Source of the DNA: Acidimicrobiales bacterium mtb01
GTDB taxonomy: Bacteria; Actinomycetota; Acidimicrobiia; Acidimicrobiales; Ilumatobacteraceae
Assembly: GCA_004379135.1 (NCBI GenBank)
Contig: NBNI01000007.1
Location: 545,501-609,500 of the forward strand
Direction of reading: 5' to 3'
Length of the DNA: 64,000 nucleotides
The notes under the pieces were generated by a model. That model was not told the DNA's origin. It ran no database searches and saw nothing but the letters and a program-made list of their open reading frames with translations. Position numbers and translations under genes: made by a program. Positions 8,334 through 16,628 of this stretch are shown here, one piece after another. The first letter of the stretch is position 1. Each line of letters begins with the position of its first letter.

Positions 8334-10928
8334 ATGACCGACATGATCACGACACCCGTGTCGCTCGTCGTCAACGGACGCGAGGTCACCGTCCGGGGCG
8401 ACCATCCCCACCTGCTGTCGGCTCTACGCGACGAACTCGACGTCACATCACCCAAGGACGGGTGCTCGCCGTCGGGTCAGTGCGGATGCTGCACCGTCCT
8501 CGTCGACGGCCGTCCCGTCGTGAGCTGCCAGCAGCCGCTCGCCAAGGTCGCCGGCAAGACGATCACCACTCTCGAAGGATTGCCTCAGGACGAACGCGAC
8601 ACCTACGCCGACGCGTTCGCCGCCTGCGGAGGCCTGCAGTGCGGCTTCTGCATCCCCGGCATCGTGATGCGCGCCAAGGCGCAGGTCGACAAGAAGGGGT
8701 CCGACCTCAAGCGCGATGACATGGCGCGGCATCTCGGCGCCCATCTCTGCCGTTGCACCGGCTACGTGAAGGTTCTCGACGCGATCGACGCCGTGGCCAA
8801 GGGAGTGAAGCTCACACCCACCGCGCCCGGGGGGATCGGCAGCCGCGGCGTCAAGTACGAGGCCAAGGAACTCACGCTCGGCGACCGCGGATACGTCGAT
8901 GACATCCGGATTCCCGGAATGCTGCACGCCGCGCTCCATCTCACGTCGCACGCGCGGGCCGACGTCGTCGCCATCGATGCATCGGCTGCGCTCGAAGTAC
9001 CCGGAGTGGTCACGGTCTTCACGGCGGCCGACGTTCCGGCCGAACTCAAAGTGGGACTCATCCACAAGGACTGGCCGATCATGATCCCGATCGGCGGTCG
9101 CACCAGTTACGCCGGTGACGTCATCGCCGTCGTCGTGGCCGAGACGCGCCAGATCGCCCGCCACGCCGCCACTCTGGTCCGCGTCGACTACACGGCCCTT
9201 CCCGCCATCACCGACGCGGTGCAAGCCAAGGACTCGACCGACATCGCCGTGTGGGGCACCGACTCCAACGTCCTGAGCACGAGCAAGTACCGCCGAGGTG
9301 ACGTGGAAGACGCCTTGGCCGCCTCGACCCATGTCGTCTCGGAGGTCTTCCAGACGCAGCGAATCGAACACGCCTTCCTCGAACCCGAGAGTTCGCTCGC
9401 CGTTCCGAGCGTTCGCGACGGACGCCGACACCTTCACGTGTATTCCGGCGGCCAGGGCGTGTGGGACGACCGCAACGACATCGCTCGCGTTCTCGGCATC
9501 GGGAACGATCAGGTCACGGTCGAACTCGTGACCAACGGCGGAGCCTTCGGCGGCAAGGAGGACATGAGCAATCAGGCCCAGGCCGCCCTGGCCGCCTGGA
9601 TCCTCGACCGTCCCGTGAAGTGCACGCTGTCTCGCGAGGAATCACTCCTCATGCACGCCAAGCGTCATCCGATCCGCATGGAGTACACCGCGGGTTGCGA
9701 CGGGAGCGGACGCCTCACCGCGCTCCGTGTCCGGGCGATCGGCGATAGCGGTGCCTACGCGAGCGTCGGCATGAAGGTTCTCGAACGCATGGCCGGTCAC
9801 GCATCGGGGCCGTACCAACTCCCCACGATCGACGTGGAGGCCGTGGCCGTACGCACCAACAATCCGGTGTGCGGAGCGTTCCGGGGCTTCGGAGCGAACC
9901 AGGCGCAGTTCGCCATGGAAGGCGTCATGGACCGGCTCGCCGAGGTTGTCGGTATCGACGGATGGCGGATGCGCAAGCTCAACGTGATTCGTCCGGGAAT
10001 GGTGTGGGGACCCGGGCAGATCATGGACGACGGCTGTCTCGGTGCCGAGCGCTGCCTCGACGAGATCAAACCGCACTTCGACGCGGCCATCGCGAGCGGC
10101 GATGCCGTCGGGCTCGGTCTCGGCCTCAAGAACAGCGGCTTGGGCAACGGCTTCAAGGAAGTCACCGGAGCGGTCGTGCACTTCCGCGCCGACGGCGTGG
10201 TCGAGGTCCGCCACGGGTGGACCGAGATGGGTCAGGGAATCAACACCGTCGCCCTGCAGGTGGTCGTCGAGGAGTTGGGCATCGCTCCCGAACGGATTCG
10301 CGTGATCGTCGACACCACCCGCGAGTTGGGTTTCGGCCAGACCACCGGATCGCGCGGGACCCTGATGGGGGCCGGCGCCGTGCGGGCGGCTTGCCTGGCC
10401 GCCAAGGAAGCGGGCTGTGCGGTCGGCATCGATCACCACGGCGAGTACCGAGTCGACTGGACCCAGAAACTCGGCGAAGTCGAGAACCCGACCATCCACT
10501 CCACGTTCGGCTACGCCGCGCAGTTGGTCCGCGTCGACCGCGACACCGGGAAGGTGAAGCATGTCGTCGCCGCACACGACGTGGGACGAGCCGTGAATCC
10601 GACTCTCTGCGAAGGCCAGATCGAAGGATCGGTGCACATGGGCCTCGGTTACGCGCTTTCCGAGGACTTCCCCTCCGATCCCGAGACCGGATATCCCACC
10701 AACATGACGCTTCGTTCGCTCGGAATCCTCCGCGCCAAGGACGTCCCGTCGATGGACGTGATCCTCGTCGAGTCGCCGCAACCGAACGCACCGTACGGAA
10801 TCAAGGGTGTCGGAGAGATCGGTCTGGTTCCGACGGCCGGAGCAGTCGCCGCCGCGTTGCACGATTGGGACGGCACTTGGCGCACCGTCCTCCCGATGCG
10901 CGCGACGAACGACGACGACGAACAGTGA
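8334..10928 (+). CDS. xanthine-dehydrogenase-like molybdenum hydroxylase, fused [2Fe-2S] and Mo subunits
   Basis: This is a molybdenum hydroxylase that would oxidise a nitrogen heterocycle. Residues 1-160 form the iron-sulfur part, with plant-ferredoxin cysteines in SGQCGCCTVLVDG and the second cluster in CGGLQCGFCIPG and CRCTGYVKVLDA. Residues ~175-864 form the Mo-cofactor part, with GGAFGGKEDMSN, CGAFRGFGANQAQFAMEG, TEMGQGINTV and KGVGEIGLVP, the last carrying the probable catalytic Glu. There is no FAD domain. This two-domain order resembles the selenium-dependent XDH/XdhD branch, whose genes often neighbour ssnA, as here. ATG at 8334 follows GAGGAG at a good spacing. The next gene overlaps by 4 nt. 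The substrate is unknown. Confidence 0.85.
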   Translation: MTDMITTPVSLVVNGREVTVRGDHPHLLSALRDELDVTSPKDGCSPSGQCGCCTVLVDGRPVVSCQQPLAKVAGKTITTLEGLPQDERDTYADAFAACGGLQCGFCIPGIVMRAKAQVDKKGSDLKRDDMARHLGAHLCRCTGYVKVLDAIDAVAKGVKLTPTAPGGIGSRGVKYEAKELTLGDRGYVDDIRIPGMLHAALHLTSHARADVVAIDASAALEVPGVVTVFTAADVPAELKVGLIHKDWPIMIPIGGRTSYAGDVIAVVVAETRQIARHAATLVRVDYTALPAITDAVQAKDSTDIAVWGTDSNVLSTSKYRRGDVEDALAASTHVVSEVFQTQRIEHAFLEPESSLAVPSVRDGRRHLHVYSGGQGVWDDRNDIARVLGIGNDQVTVELVTNGGAFGGKEDMSNQAQAALAAWILDRPVKCTLSREESLLMHAKRHPIRMEYTAGCDGSGRLTALRVRAIGDSGAYASVGMKVLERMAGHASGPYQLPTIDVEAVAVRTNNPVCGAFRGFGANQAQFAMEGVMDRLAEVVGIDGWRMRKLNVIRPGMVWGPGQIMDDGCLGAERCLDEIKPHFDAAIASGDAVGLGLGLKNSGLGNGFKEVTGAVVHFRADGVVEVRHGWTEMGQGINTVALQVVVEELGIAPERIRVIVDTTRELGFGQTTGSRGTLMGAGAVRAACLAAKEAGCAVGIDHHGEYRVDWTQKLGEVENPTIHSTFGYAAQLVRVDRDTGKVKHVVAAHDVGRAVNPTLCEGQIEGSVHMGLGYALSEDFPSDPETGYPTNMTLRSLGILRAKDVPSMDVILVESPQPNAPYGIKGVGEIGLVPTAGAVAAALHDWDGTWRTVLPMRATNDDDEQ

Positions 10929-11953
10929 CTCGTTCGACGACGCCCGGATTGGTGTGCGCGCACCATCATCTGTACTCGACGCTCGCGCGTGGGATGCCAG
11001 CGCCACCGAGCCAGCCGCACGACTTCCTGAGCACGCTGCAGCAGATCTGGTGGCGCCTCGACGCCGCTCTCGATCTCGACACGATCTATTGGTCGGCCAA
11101 GCTCGGTGCGGTCGAAGCACTGTGTTCCGGCACGACCGGAATCATCGACCACCACGAGAGCCCGAACGCCATCGACGGCAGTCTCGACGTCATCGCGCAG
11201 GCCTGCGAGGAGGTGGGTGTACGGGTCGTCTGCGCCTACGGAGTGACCGACCGCCACGGAAAGGAAGCCGGTCGCCGCGGATTGCGCGAGAACGAGCGAT
11301 TCATCAGGGCCGGCGGACGCGGCATGGTGGGAGTGCACGCCGCGTTCACGTGCGGAGACGACCTTCTTCACGATGCGGCCGGACTGGCGACCGATCTCGG
11401 AGTGGGTGTCCACATCCATGTTGCCGAAGGACTCGACGACGTCGATGCCGGCGGTCGATTGTCGTCGCTCGCCACGGACGACTGGCTCCTCGTGCATTGC
11501 GTGCACCTCGATCGCGATCTCCGCGGAACCATCGCGCACAACCCGCGCAGCAACATGAACAACTCGGTCGGATACGCGCGGCCGGCCGAGCGCTCGAACC
11601 CCATCGTCCTCGGAACCGACGGCATCGGAGCCGACATGCTCGAGGAATTCCGTCTCGCGTACGTGGCGGCCCGCAACGACGACATCAAGCGCTCCCCCGA
11701 CGACGCCTGGGCCTGGCTGGCGGCTTCCTGGGATCTGCTCCCGGAGTGTCGCCGCGACGTCGTCACGTGGAACTACGACCACGTCGATTCACCGTGGCAC
11801 GTCGCCTTCACCCCGGGAATCCGCGCGATCGACGTCGTCCGCGAGGACGGCGAGGTTCTCCTGTCCGATGGCCGACCGACCCGTGTCGACATCGACGAGG
11901 TTCGTCGCAAGGCGGCCGAGGCCAGCGCTCGACTCCATTCCGCATTGGCTTGA
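10925..11953 (+). CDS. SsnA-like metal-dependent amidohydrolase lacking the N-terminal beta-sandwich half
   Basis: This is a TIM-barrel amidohydrolase/aminohydrolase, probably a deaminase of a purine-like base (the SsnA / 8-oxoguanine-deaminase / AtzB side of the superfamily). Metal ligands are intact: the HxH pair (His13, His15) in PGLVCAHHHLYS, then VHIHVAEG, LLVHCVHL and an Asp in VLGTDGIGAD. The protein begins only a few residues before the HxH motif, so the usual ~60-residue N-terminal strands that pair with the C-terminal ones are absent, although the C-terminal strands (AIDVVREDGEVLLSDGR) are kept. The upstream in-frame sequence is shadow of the Mo hydroxylase, and the GTG at 10925 overlaps its stop (GTGA). 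The length is 342 versus about 440 for SsnA. Confidence 0.75.
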   Translation: MTRSTTPGLVCAHHHLYSTLARGMPAPPSQPHDFLSTLQQIWWRLDAALDLDTIYWSAKLGAVEALCSGTTGIIDHHESPNAIDGSLDVIAQACEEVGVRVVCAYGVTDRHGKEAGRRGLRENERFIRAGGRGMVGVHAAFTCGDDLLHDAAGLATDLGVGVHIHVAEGLDDVDAGGRLSSLATDDWLLVHCVHLDRDLRGTIAHNPRSNMNNSVGYARPAERSNPIVLGTDGIGADMLEEFRLAYVAARNDDIKRSPDDAWAWLAASWDLLPECRRDVVTWNYDHVDSPWHVAFTPGIRAIDVVREDGEVLLSDGRPTRVDIDEVRRKAAEASARLHSALA

Positions 11954-11972
11954 CAAAACGTAAAGGTACGAT
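11950..11972 (+). promoter_or_regulatory. leaderless promoter with TTGACAAAACGTAAA element
   Basis: TACGAT (11967-11972) ends 6 nt before the ATG at 11979. Just upstream is TTGACAAAACGTAAA (11950-11964), a near copy of the element at 6051-6065. It overlaps the stop codon of the preceding amidohydrolase. This suggests the downstream LLM/Mo-hydroxylase genes form a second transcript under the same regulator. Confidence 0.5.
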
Positions 11973-11978
11973 TCGACC

Positions 11979-12995
11979 ATGACCGCTCATCAGCCCGTCG
12001 CCATCTATCTCCAGGATGCCCACCGCATCCGGGAAGGCATGGAGTTCGCGCAGTACGCCGAGCAACGCGGTTTCGACGCCGTGTGGCAGGCCGAGAGCCG
12101 TCTCGTCCGGGAAGCCACCGTCCCGATGGCCGCCTTCGCCAGCGTCACGAACACCATCAAGGTGGGCAGCGGCGTGGTCGACTGCTGGAGCCGCAACCCG
12201 GCCCGCCTGGCCGCGACCTTCTCGACCCTCGACGATCTGGCTCCCGGCCGCGTGATCCTCGGCATCGGTGCTTGGTGGGACCCGCTGGCCCAGAAGGTCG
12301 GCATCGATCGGTCCAAGCCGCTCCGCGTCATGCGCGAGATCGTGACCACGGTTCGCGCTCTCCTCAACAACGAGAACGTCACGTTCCACGGTGAGTACGT
12401 GCATCTCGACGGGGTCGAACTCGATTACGTGTACCAGGAGCGCCGCCCCAAGGACGTCCCGATCTACATCGGCGCGACCGGGATGCAGATGATGGAACTC
12501 ACCGGGGAGATCGCCGACGGCGCGGTTCTCAACTACCTGGTGTCCCCCGATTACAACGACCAGGCGGTCGAAGCGCTCGCGAAGGGCGCCGCCAAGGCCG
12601 GGCGGTCCCTCGACGACATCGATCGTCCGCAGTTGGTCGTGTGCAGCGTCCACGAAGATCGCCAGACCGCGCTCGACATGGCTCGCCTGATGGTGACGCA
12701 GTACCTGGGCCAGCAGCCGCACATCATGAAGGCATCGGGAGTCCCCCAGTCGTTGCTCGACAAGGTTGGCGAGGTGCTCACCTGGCCGGCCACACACGAA
12801 CAAGTCGAGAGGGCCAGCCGCCTGGTGCCCGACGAGATCGTCCAGATGCTCACCGCGAGCGGGACGCCTTCCGAGGCGCGGGCCAAGGTCGCGCACTACA
12901 TCGAGCACGGGTGCACGTGCCCCATCCTCTATCCGCTCGGCGACGTGAAGGCCATGATCGACGCCTTCAGCGGATGGGACGGTTCGCCTCGATGA
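11979..12995 (+). CDS. LLM-class oxidoreductase, probably F420-dependent
   Basis: This is a luciferase-like TIM-barrel oxidoreductase of the F420-dependent (methylene-tetrahydromethanopterin-reductase-like) branch. It shows [14 protein letters not shown] near residue 26, [30 protein letters not shown] (the family's cofactor-loop region, 64-93) and [42 protein letters not shown] lies near 165. It has 338 residues and no signal peptide. The start is the ATG 6 nt after a -10 box. The FAD subunit of the next Mo hydroxylase overlaps it by 4 nt (ATGA), tying the two functionally. Its substrate is not predictable; a ring-reducing or ring-oxidising step on the same heterocycle is a reasonable inference. 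Confidence 0.8.
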   Translation: MTAHQPVAIYLQDAHRIREGMEFAQYAEQRGFDAVWQAESRLVREATVPMAAFASVTNTIKVGSGVVDCWSRNPARLAATFSTLDDLAPGRVILGIGAWWDPLAQKVGIDRSKPLRVMREIVTTVRALLNNENVTFHGEYVHLDGVELDYVYQERRPKDVPIYIGATGMQMMELTGEIADGAVLNYLVSPDYNDQAVEALAKGAAKAGRSLDDIDRPQLVVCSVHEDRQTALDMARLMVTQYLGQQPHIMKASGVPQSLLDKVGEVLTWPATHEQVERASRLVPDEIVQMLTASGTPSEARAKVAHYIEHGCTCPILYPLGDVKAMIDAFSGWDGSPR

Positions 12996-13828
12996 GCGTC
13001 GCGCTTCCCACCAGTGTCGACGAGGTCGTCGATCTGCTCGTCCGCAATCCGAGCGCCACTCTTCTCGCCGGCGGAACCGATCTGATGGTCGAAGTGAACC
13101 TGCACGGTCGCCGTCCGACCGATGTCGTGGCTCTCAACCGCGTCGCCGAACTGCGCACCTGGTCGGTCGACTCGTCTCGACGAACGGTCACCATCGGATC
13201 GGGTGTTCCGTACGCCGAGATGGAAACCGGGGAGTTGGCCCGTCTGCTGCCGGCTCTCGCCGAAGCGGCGCGCACGGTGGGTTCGCCGCAGATCCGAGCG
13301 GCCGGAACTCTTGGTGGCAATCTCGGAACCTGTTCGCCCGCCGGCGACGGACTTCCCGTCTTGGCGGCCCTCGAAGCATCCATCGATGTGGTCGGACCGA
13401 ACGGATCACGACAGGTTCACTTCGCCGATTTCATGGTCGGCGTCAAGCGCAACTCTCTCCGGCCATCCGAGTTCGTCCGATCGGTGACGTTTCCGCTGAA
13501 CGACGGCTGGCAGGGTTACGCCAAGGTCGGAACGCGCAACGCCATGGTCATTGCCACCGCTTCGGTGTGTCTCGTTCGCACGAACGATCACGTCGCAGTC
13601 GCCCTTGGTGCGGTGGGCCCCACCATCATCCGCGCGAACGGGGCCGAGGCCTGGCTCGCCGCGAACCACCGGATGTCGTCACCGCCATCGAACGACACCC
13701 TCGCCGAATTCGGACGGCTCGTTCGGGAAGCATCCCGACCGATCGACGACCACCGTTCGACCGCCGCTTACCGACGCCACGCCGTCGGTGTCCTCGCCCA
13801 ACGACTCCTCACGAGGTCCTACTCATGA
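12992..13828 (+). CDS. xanthine dehydrogenase-type FAD-binding subunit
   Basis: This is the medium subunit of a molybdenum hydroxylase, passing electrons from the iron-sulfur centres to FAD. The flavin-binding signatures are [13 protein letters not shown] at about 23-35 and [24 protein letters not shown] at about 103-126, followed by [14 protein letters not shown]. It has 278 residues, normal for CoxM/XdhB/NdhF-type subunits. The ATG overlaps the LLM gene stop by 4 nt, and its own stop is overlapped by the FeS subunit. Together with the next two genes it forms a complete three-subunit enzyme. Confidence 0.9.
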   Translation: MSVALPTSVDEVVDLLVRNPSATLLAGGTDLMVEVNLHGRRPTDVVALNRVAELRTWSVDSSRRTVTIGSGVPYAEMETGELARLLPALAEAARTVGSPQIRAAGTLGGNLGTCSPAGDGLPVLAALEASIDVVGPNGSRQVHFADFMVGVKRNSLRPSEFVRSVTFPLNDGWQGYAKVGTRNAMVIATASVCLVRTNDHVAVALGAVGPTIIRANGAEAWLAANHRMSSPPSNDTLAEFGRLVREASRPIDDHRSTAAYRRHAVGVLAQRLLTRSYS

Positions 13829-14343
13829 CAGCCATCGGCTCCGAGATCTACTCGCTGAACGTCAACGGCCGCGAACTTCCCGTGCGTGATTCCTGGATCG
13901 GCGAAAGCCTCCTCTTCGTCCTGCGCGAACGCCTCGGCCTTCCCGGAGCCAAGGGAGCCTGCGAACAAGGCGAATGCGGCAGTTGCACGGTGATCATCGA
14001 CGACAAGGCCGTGTGTTCATGTCTCGTGCTGGCCGCATCGGCGCAAGGCGCGGCCATCCGCACGGTTGAAGGTCTCGGACCCGACGGTCGGCTCAGCGAC
14101 GTGCAGCAGTCGTTCCTCGACGCCGGCGGGGTCCAGTGCGGCTTCTGCACTCCTGGCTTCATCGTCGCGGTTCACCACCTTCTCGACGGCAATCCCGATC
14201 CATCCGATCTGGAGATCAAGGAGGCGCTGTCGGGCAACATCTGTCGCTGCACGGGCTACGGACGAATCCTCGATGCCGTGAAGCAGGTGGCGGTGTCGCG
14301 CCGCAGCGGTTCGCGCGGCGATTCGAAGGAAGGTGCGCGATGA
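13825..14343 (+). CDS. xanthine dehydrogenase-type [2Fe-2S] subunit
   Basis: This is the small subunit of the three-part molybdenum hydroxylase, with two [2Fe-2S] centres. The N-terminal ferredoxin fold has CEQGECGSCTVIIDD, and the C-terminal helical cluster has GVQCGFCTPGF and NICRCTGYGRILDAV. The 172 residues include a basic, low-complexity tail (SRRSGSRGDSKEGAR) that is probably just translational readout into the overlap with the next gene. ATGA overlaps occur on both sides. I rejected the longer upstream open frame because it only shadows the FAD subunit. Confidence 0.92.
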   Translation: MTAIGSEIYSLNVNGRELPVRDSWIGESLLFVLRERLGLPGAKGACEQGECGSCTVIIDDKAVCSCLVLAASAQGAAIRTVEGLGPDGRLSDVQQSFLDAGGVQCGFCTPGFIVAVHHLLDGNPDPSDLEIKEALSGNICRCTGYGRILDAVKQVAVSRRSGSRGDSKEGAR

Positions 14344-16616
14344 GCGTTTCGGTCGCTGCACCGCCGCGGGCCGGCACCCTCGGCACGAACGCCTCCCGTC
14401 CCGACGGGATCGCCAAGGTCCAGGGCGGATTCGCGTTCTCGAGCGACATGTGGGCCGAGAACATGCTGTGGGGAGCCACGTTGCGCAGTCCGCACCCGTT
14501 CGCGCGCATCGTCAGTATCGACGTGTCGGCCGCCTGGAAGATCAATGGTGTCGAGACGATCGTGACGGCCGACGACGTTCCGGGCGTGAACGCCTACGGA
14601 CTCATCGTCCAGGATCAACCCGTCTTCGCCCGGGTGGGCGATCTGGTGAGGTACAGCGGCGAACCGATCGCCGCCGTCGCCGCCGATCATCCCGAGACCT
14701 GCAAGCGGGCCCTCGAGGCGATCAAGGTCGAATACGAGGTGTTCGACCCGGTCGTCGACCCGGAGGAATGCATCGCGGGTCGTGCACCCGAGATCCATCC
14801 GCACGGCAACGTCTTTCGCCATCAGCGCATCGTGACCGGCGATCCGTCCGTCACGGGGGACGTCGTGGTCGAAGGCGACTACGAGATCGGCATGCAGGAC
14901 CAGGCATTCCTCGGCCTCGAAGCGGCCCTCGCCATTCCCGATTCGGGCGGCGATGGCGTCGAGTTGTACATCGCCACCCAATGGCTGCACGAGGATCGCA
15001 AGCAGATCGCGGCCTGTCTCGGCTTGCCCGAGGACAAGGTTCGCCTCGTCCTCGGTGGCGTCGGCGGTGCTTTCGGCGCGCGCGAGGACATCTCTCTGCA
15101 GGTCCACACGTGCTTGCTCGCCCTCCGTACCGGACGCCCGGTGCGCATCGCGTACGGACGCGAGGAGTCGTTCTACGGACACGTCCACCGCCACCCGGCT
15201 CGGATCTGGATGCGTCACCACGCGACGCGTGACGGACGCATCGTCAAGATCGAAAGTCGCATGGTCTTCGACGGAGGCGCCTATTGCAGCACCTCCCCCG
15301 CGGTTCTCATCAACGGCATCACCCACACTCAAGGTCCGTACAAGTGCGACAACGCCGTGGTCGACGGCTTCGCCGTGCGCACCAACAACCCGCCGTGTGG
15401 GGCGATGCGCGGTTTCGGCGTCGTGCAGGCCTGCTACGCCCACGAGAGCCAGATGGACAAGCTGGCCGCGGCATGCGGTGTCGATCCGGTCGAGATCCGA
15501 TTGCTCAACGCGATGGAGACGGGCGACAAGCTGATCACCGGCCAGGTCGTCGACAGCGTCGCCCCTGTCGAAGAATGCATCCGCGCCACCGCGGCCATTC
15601 CCCTTCCCCCCGATCTGCCTTCCGACGCCGACTTCCGCGACATTCCGGGCGGATCGGGACGCACGGCCGATCGGTCGCACATCCGGCGCGGGATCGGCTG
15701 GGGAGTCAGCATCAAGAATCTCATGTACAGCGAGGGGTTCGACGACTACTCGACCGCACGCTGCCGCATCTCCAACGGCGTGGTCTCGATCAAGTTCGCC
15801 ACCGCCGAAGTCGGACAGGGATTCGTCATGTTGGCGCAGCAGATCGCCCGAACAGTGTTGGGGGTCGACGAGGTGCTCCTCGACACGATCGACACCCAGG
15901 TTGGTTCGGCCGGTTCCACCTCGGCGAGTCGCCAGACATGGATGAGCGGCGGCGCCGTCAACGCGGCGTGCGTGGCCGTCCGCGACAAGGTGCTCGCGCA
16001 CGTCGCCCAGTACAACGACCTGGACGCCGAGAACCTCGTCGTCGACGGAACCGAGATCGTCGACATCCGGGGTACTTTCCGCAAACCTGTCGCCGAGGTC
16101 ATTCGTCATCTCGAAGTCGACGAGACGGCCGAGTACCACCACCCGCCCACCGAAGATCTCGACGAGAACGGACAGGGCAACTGCCACGTCGCGTTCGCCT
16201 TCGTCGCGCATCGCGCCGTCGTCGACGTCGATCCCGAACTCGGACTCGTGAAGGTCGTCCAGGTCGCCACGGCCCAGGACGTCGGTCGCGTGCTCAACCC
16301 GCTCTCGTGCGTGGGTCAGGTTGAAGGTGGTATCGCGCAGGGACTCGGGCTCGCCGTCATGGAGGAGATCGTCGTCACCAACGGCAAGGTCCGCAATCCG
16401 AGCTTCACCGACTACTTGCTGCCCACGTTCCTCGACGCACCCGATGTCGAGGCCGTCTTCATCGAGGAGTTCGAGCCGAAGTCTCCGTTGGGCGCCAAAG
16501 GCGTGGGTGAGCCCCCGTGCATCTCGGTCACGCCGGCCATCGCCAACGCCATTCGCAACGCCACCGGGCGCGAACTACCGCGAGTTCCGATCAGGCCGTA
16601 CGACGTCTGCCTCTGA
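14340..16616 (+). CDS. xanthine dehydrogenase-type molybdopterin-binding large subunit
   Basis: This is the catalytic subunit holding the Mo-pterin cofactor (XdhA/CoxL/NdhL-like). The 758 residues carry the standard motifs: ITVADDVPG-type N-terminal domain, LGGVGGAFGARED near 236, CGAMRGFGVVQACYAHESQMD near 350, ATAEVGQGFVMLAQQ near 490 and GAKGVGEPPCISV near 720, with the probable catalytic Glu. It lacks the CO-dehydrogenase AYXCSFR loop, so it is not a CoxL of form I. It probably hydroxylates an N-heterocycle or aldehyde. It is co-translated with the FeS subunit (ATGA). The gene ends 12 bases before the convergent carboxyltransferase. Confidence 0.9.
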   Translation: MSVSVAAPPRAGTLGTNASRPDGIAKVQGGFAFSSDMWAENMLWGATLRSPHPFARIVSIDVSAAWKINGVETIVTADDVPGVNAYGLIVQDQPVFARVGDLVRYSGEPIAAVAADHPETCKRALEAIKVEYEVFDPVVDPEECIAGRAPEIHPHGNVFRHQRIVTGDPSVTGDVVVEGDYEIGMQDQAFLGLEAALAIPDSGGDGVELYIATQWLHEDRKQIAACLGLPEDKVRLVLGGVGGAFGAREDISLQVHTCLLALRTGRPVRIAYGREESFYGHVHRHPARIWMRHHATRDGRIVKIESRMVFDGGAYCSTSPAVLINGITHTQGPYKCDNAVVDGFAVRTNNPPCGAMRGFGVVQACYAHESQMDKLAAACGVDPVEIRLLNAMETGDKLITGQVVDSVAPVEECIRATAAIPLPPDLPSDADFRDIPGGSGRTADRSHIRRGIGWGVSIKNLMYSEGFDDYSTARCRISNGVVSIKFATAEVGQGFVMLAQQIARTVLGVDEVLLDTIDTQVGSAGSTSASRQTWMSGGAVNAACVAVRDKVLAHVAQYNDLDAENLVVDGTEIVDIRGTFRKPVAEVIRHLEVDETAEYHHPPTEDLDENGQGNCHVAFAFVAHRAVVDVDPELGLVKVVQVATAQDVGRVLNPLSCVGQVEGGIAQGLGLAVMEEIVVTNGKVRNPSFTDYLLPTFLDAPDVEAVFIEEFEPKSPLGAKGVGEPPCISVTPAIANAIRNATGRELPRVPIRPYDVCL

Positions 16617-16628
16617 ACCCGTGGACGA

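Noticed and set aside
14256-16211. A 651-codon minus-strand open frame opposite the Mo subunit
   Set aside because: High-GC shadow of the Mo hydroxylase large subunit; composition is Arg/Asp/Val-rich and without motifs.
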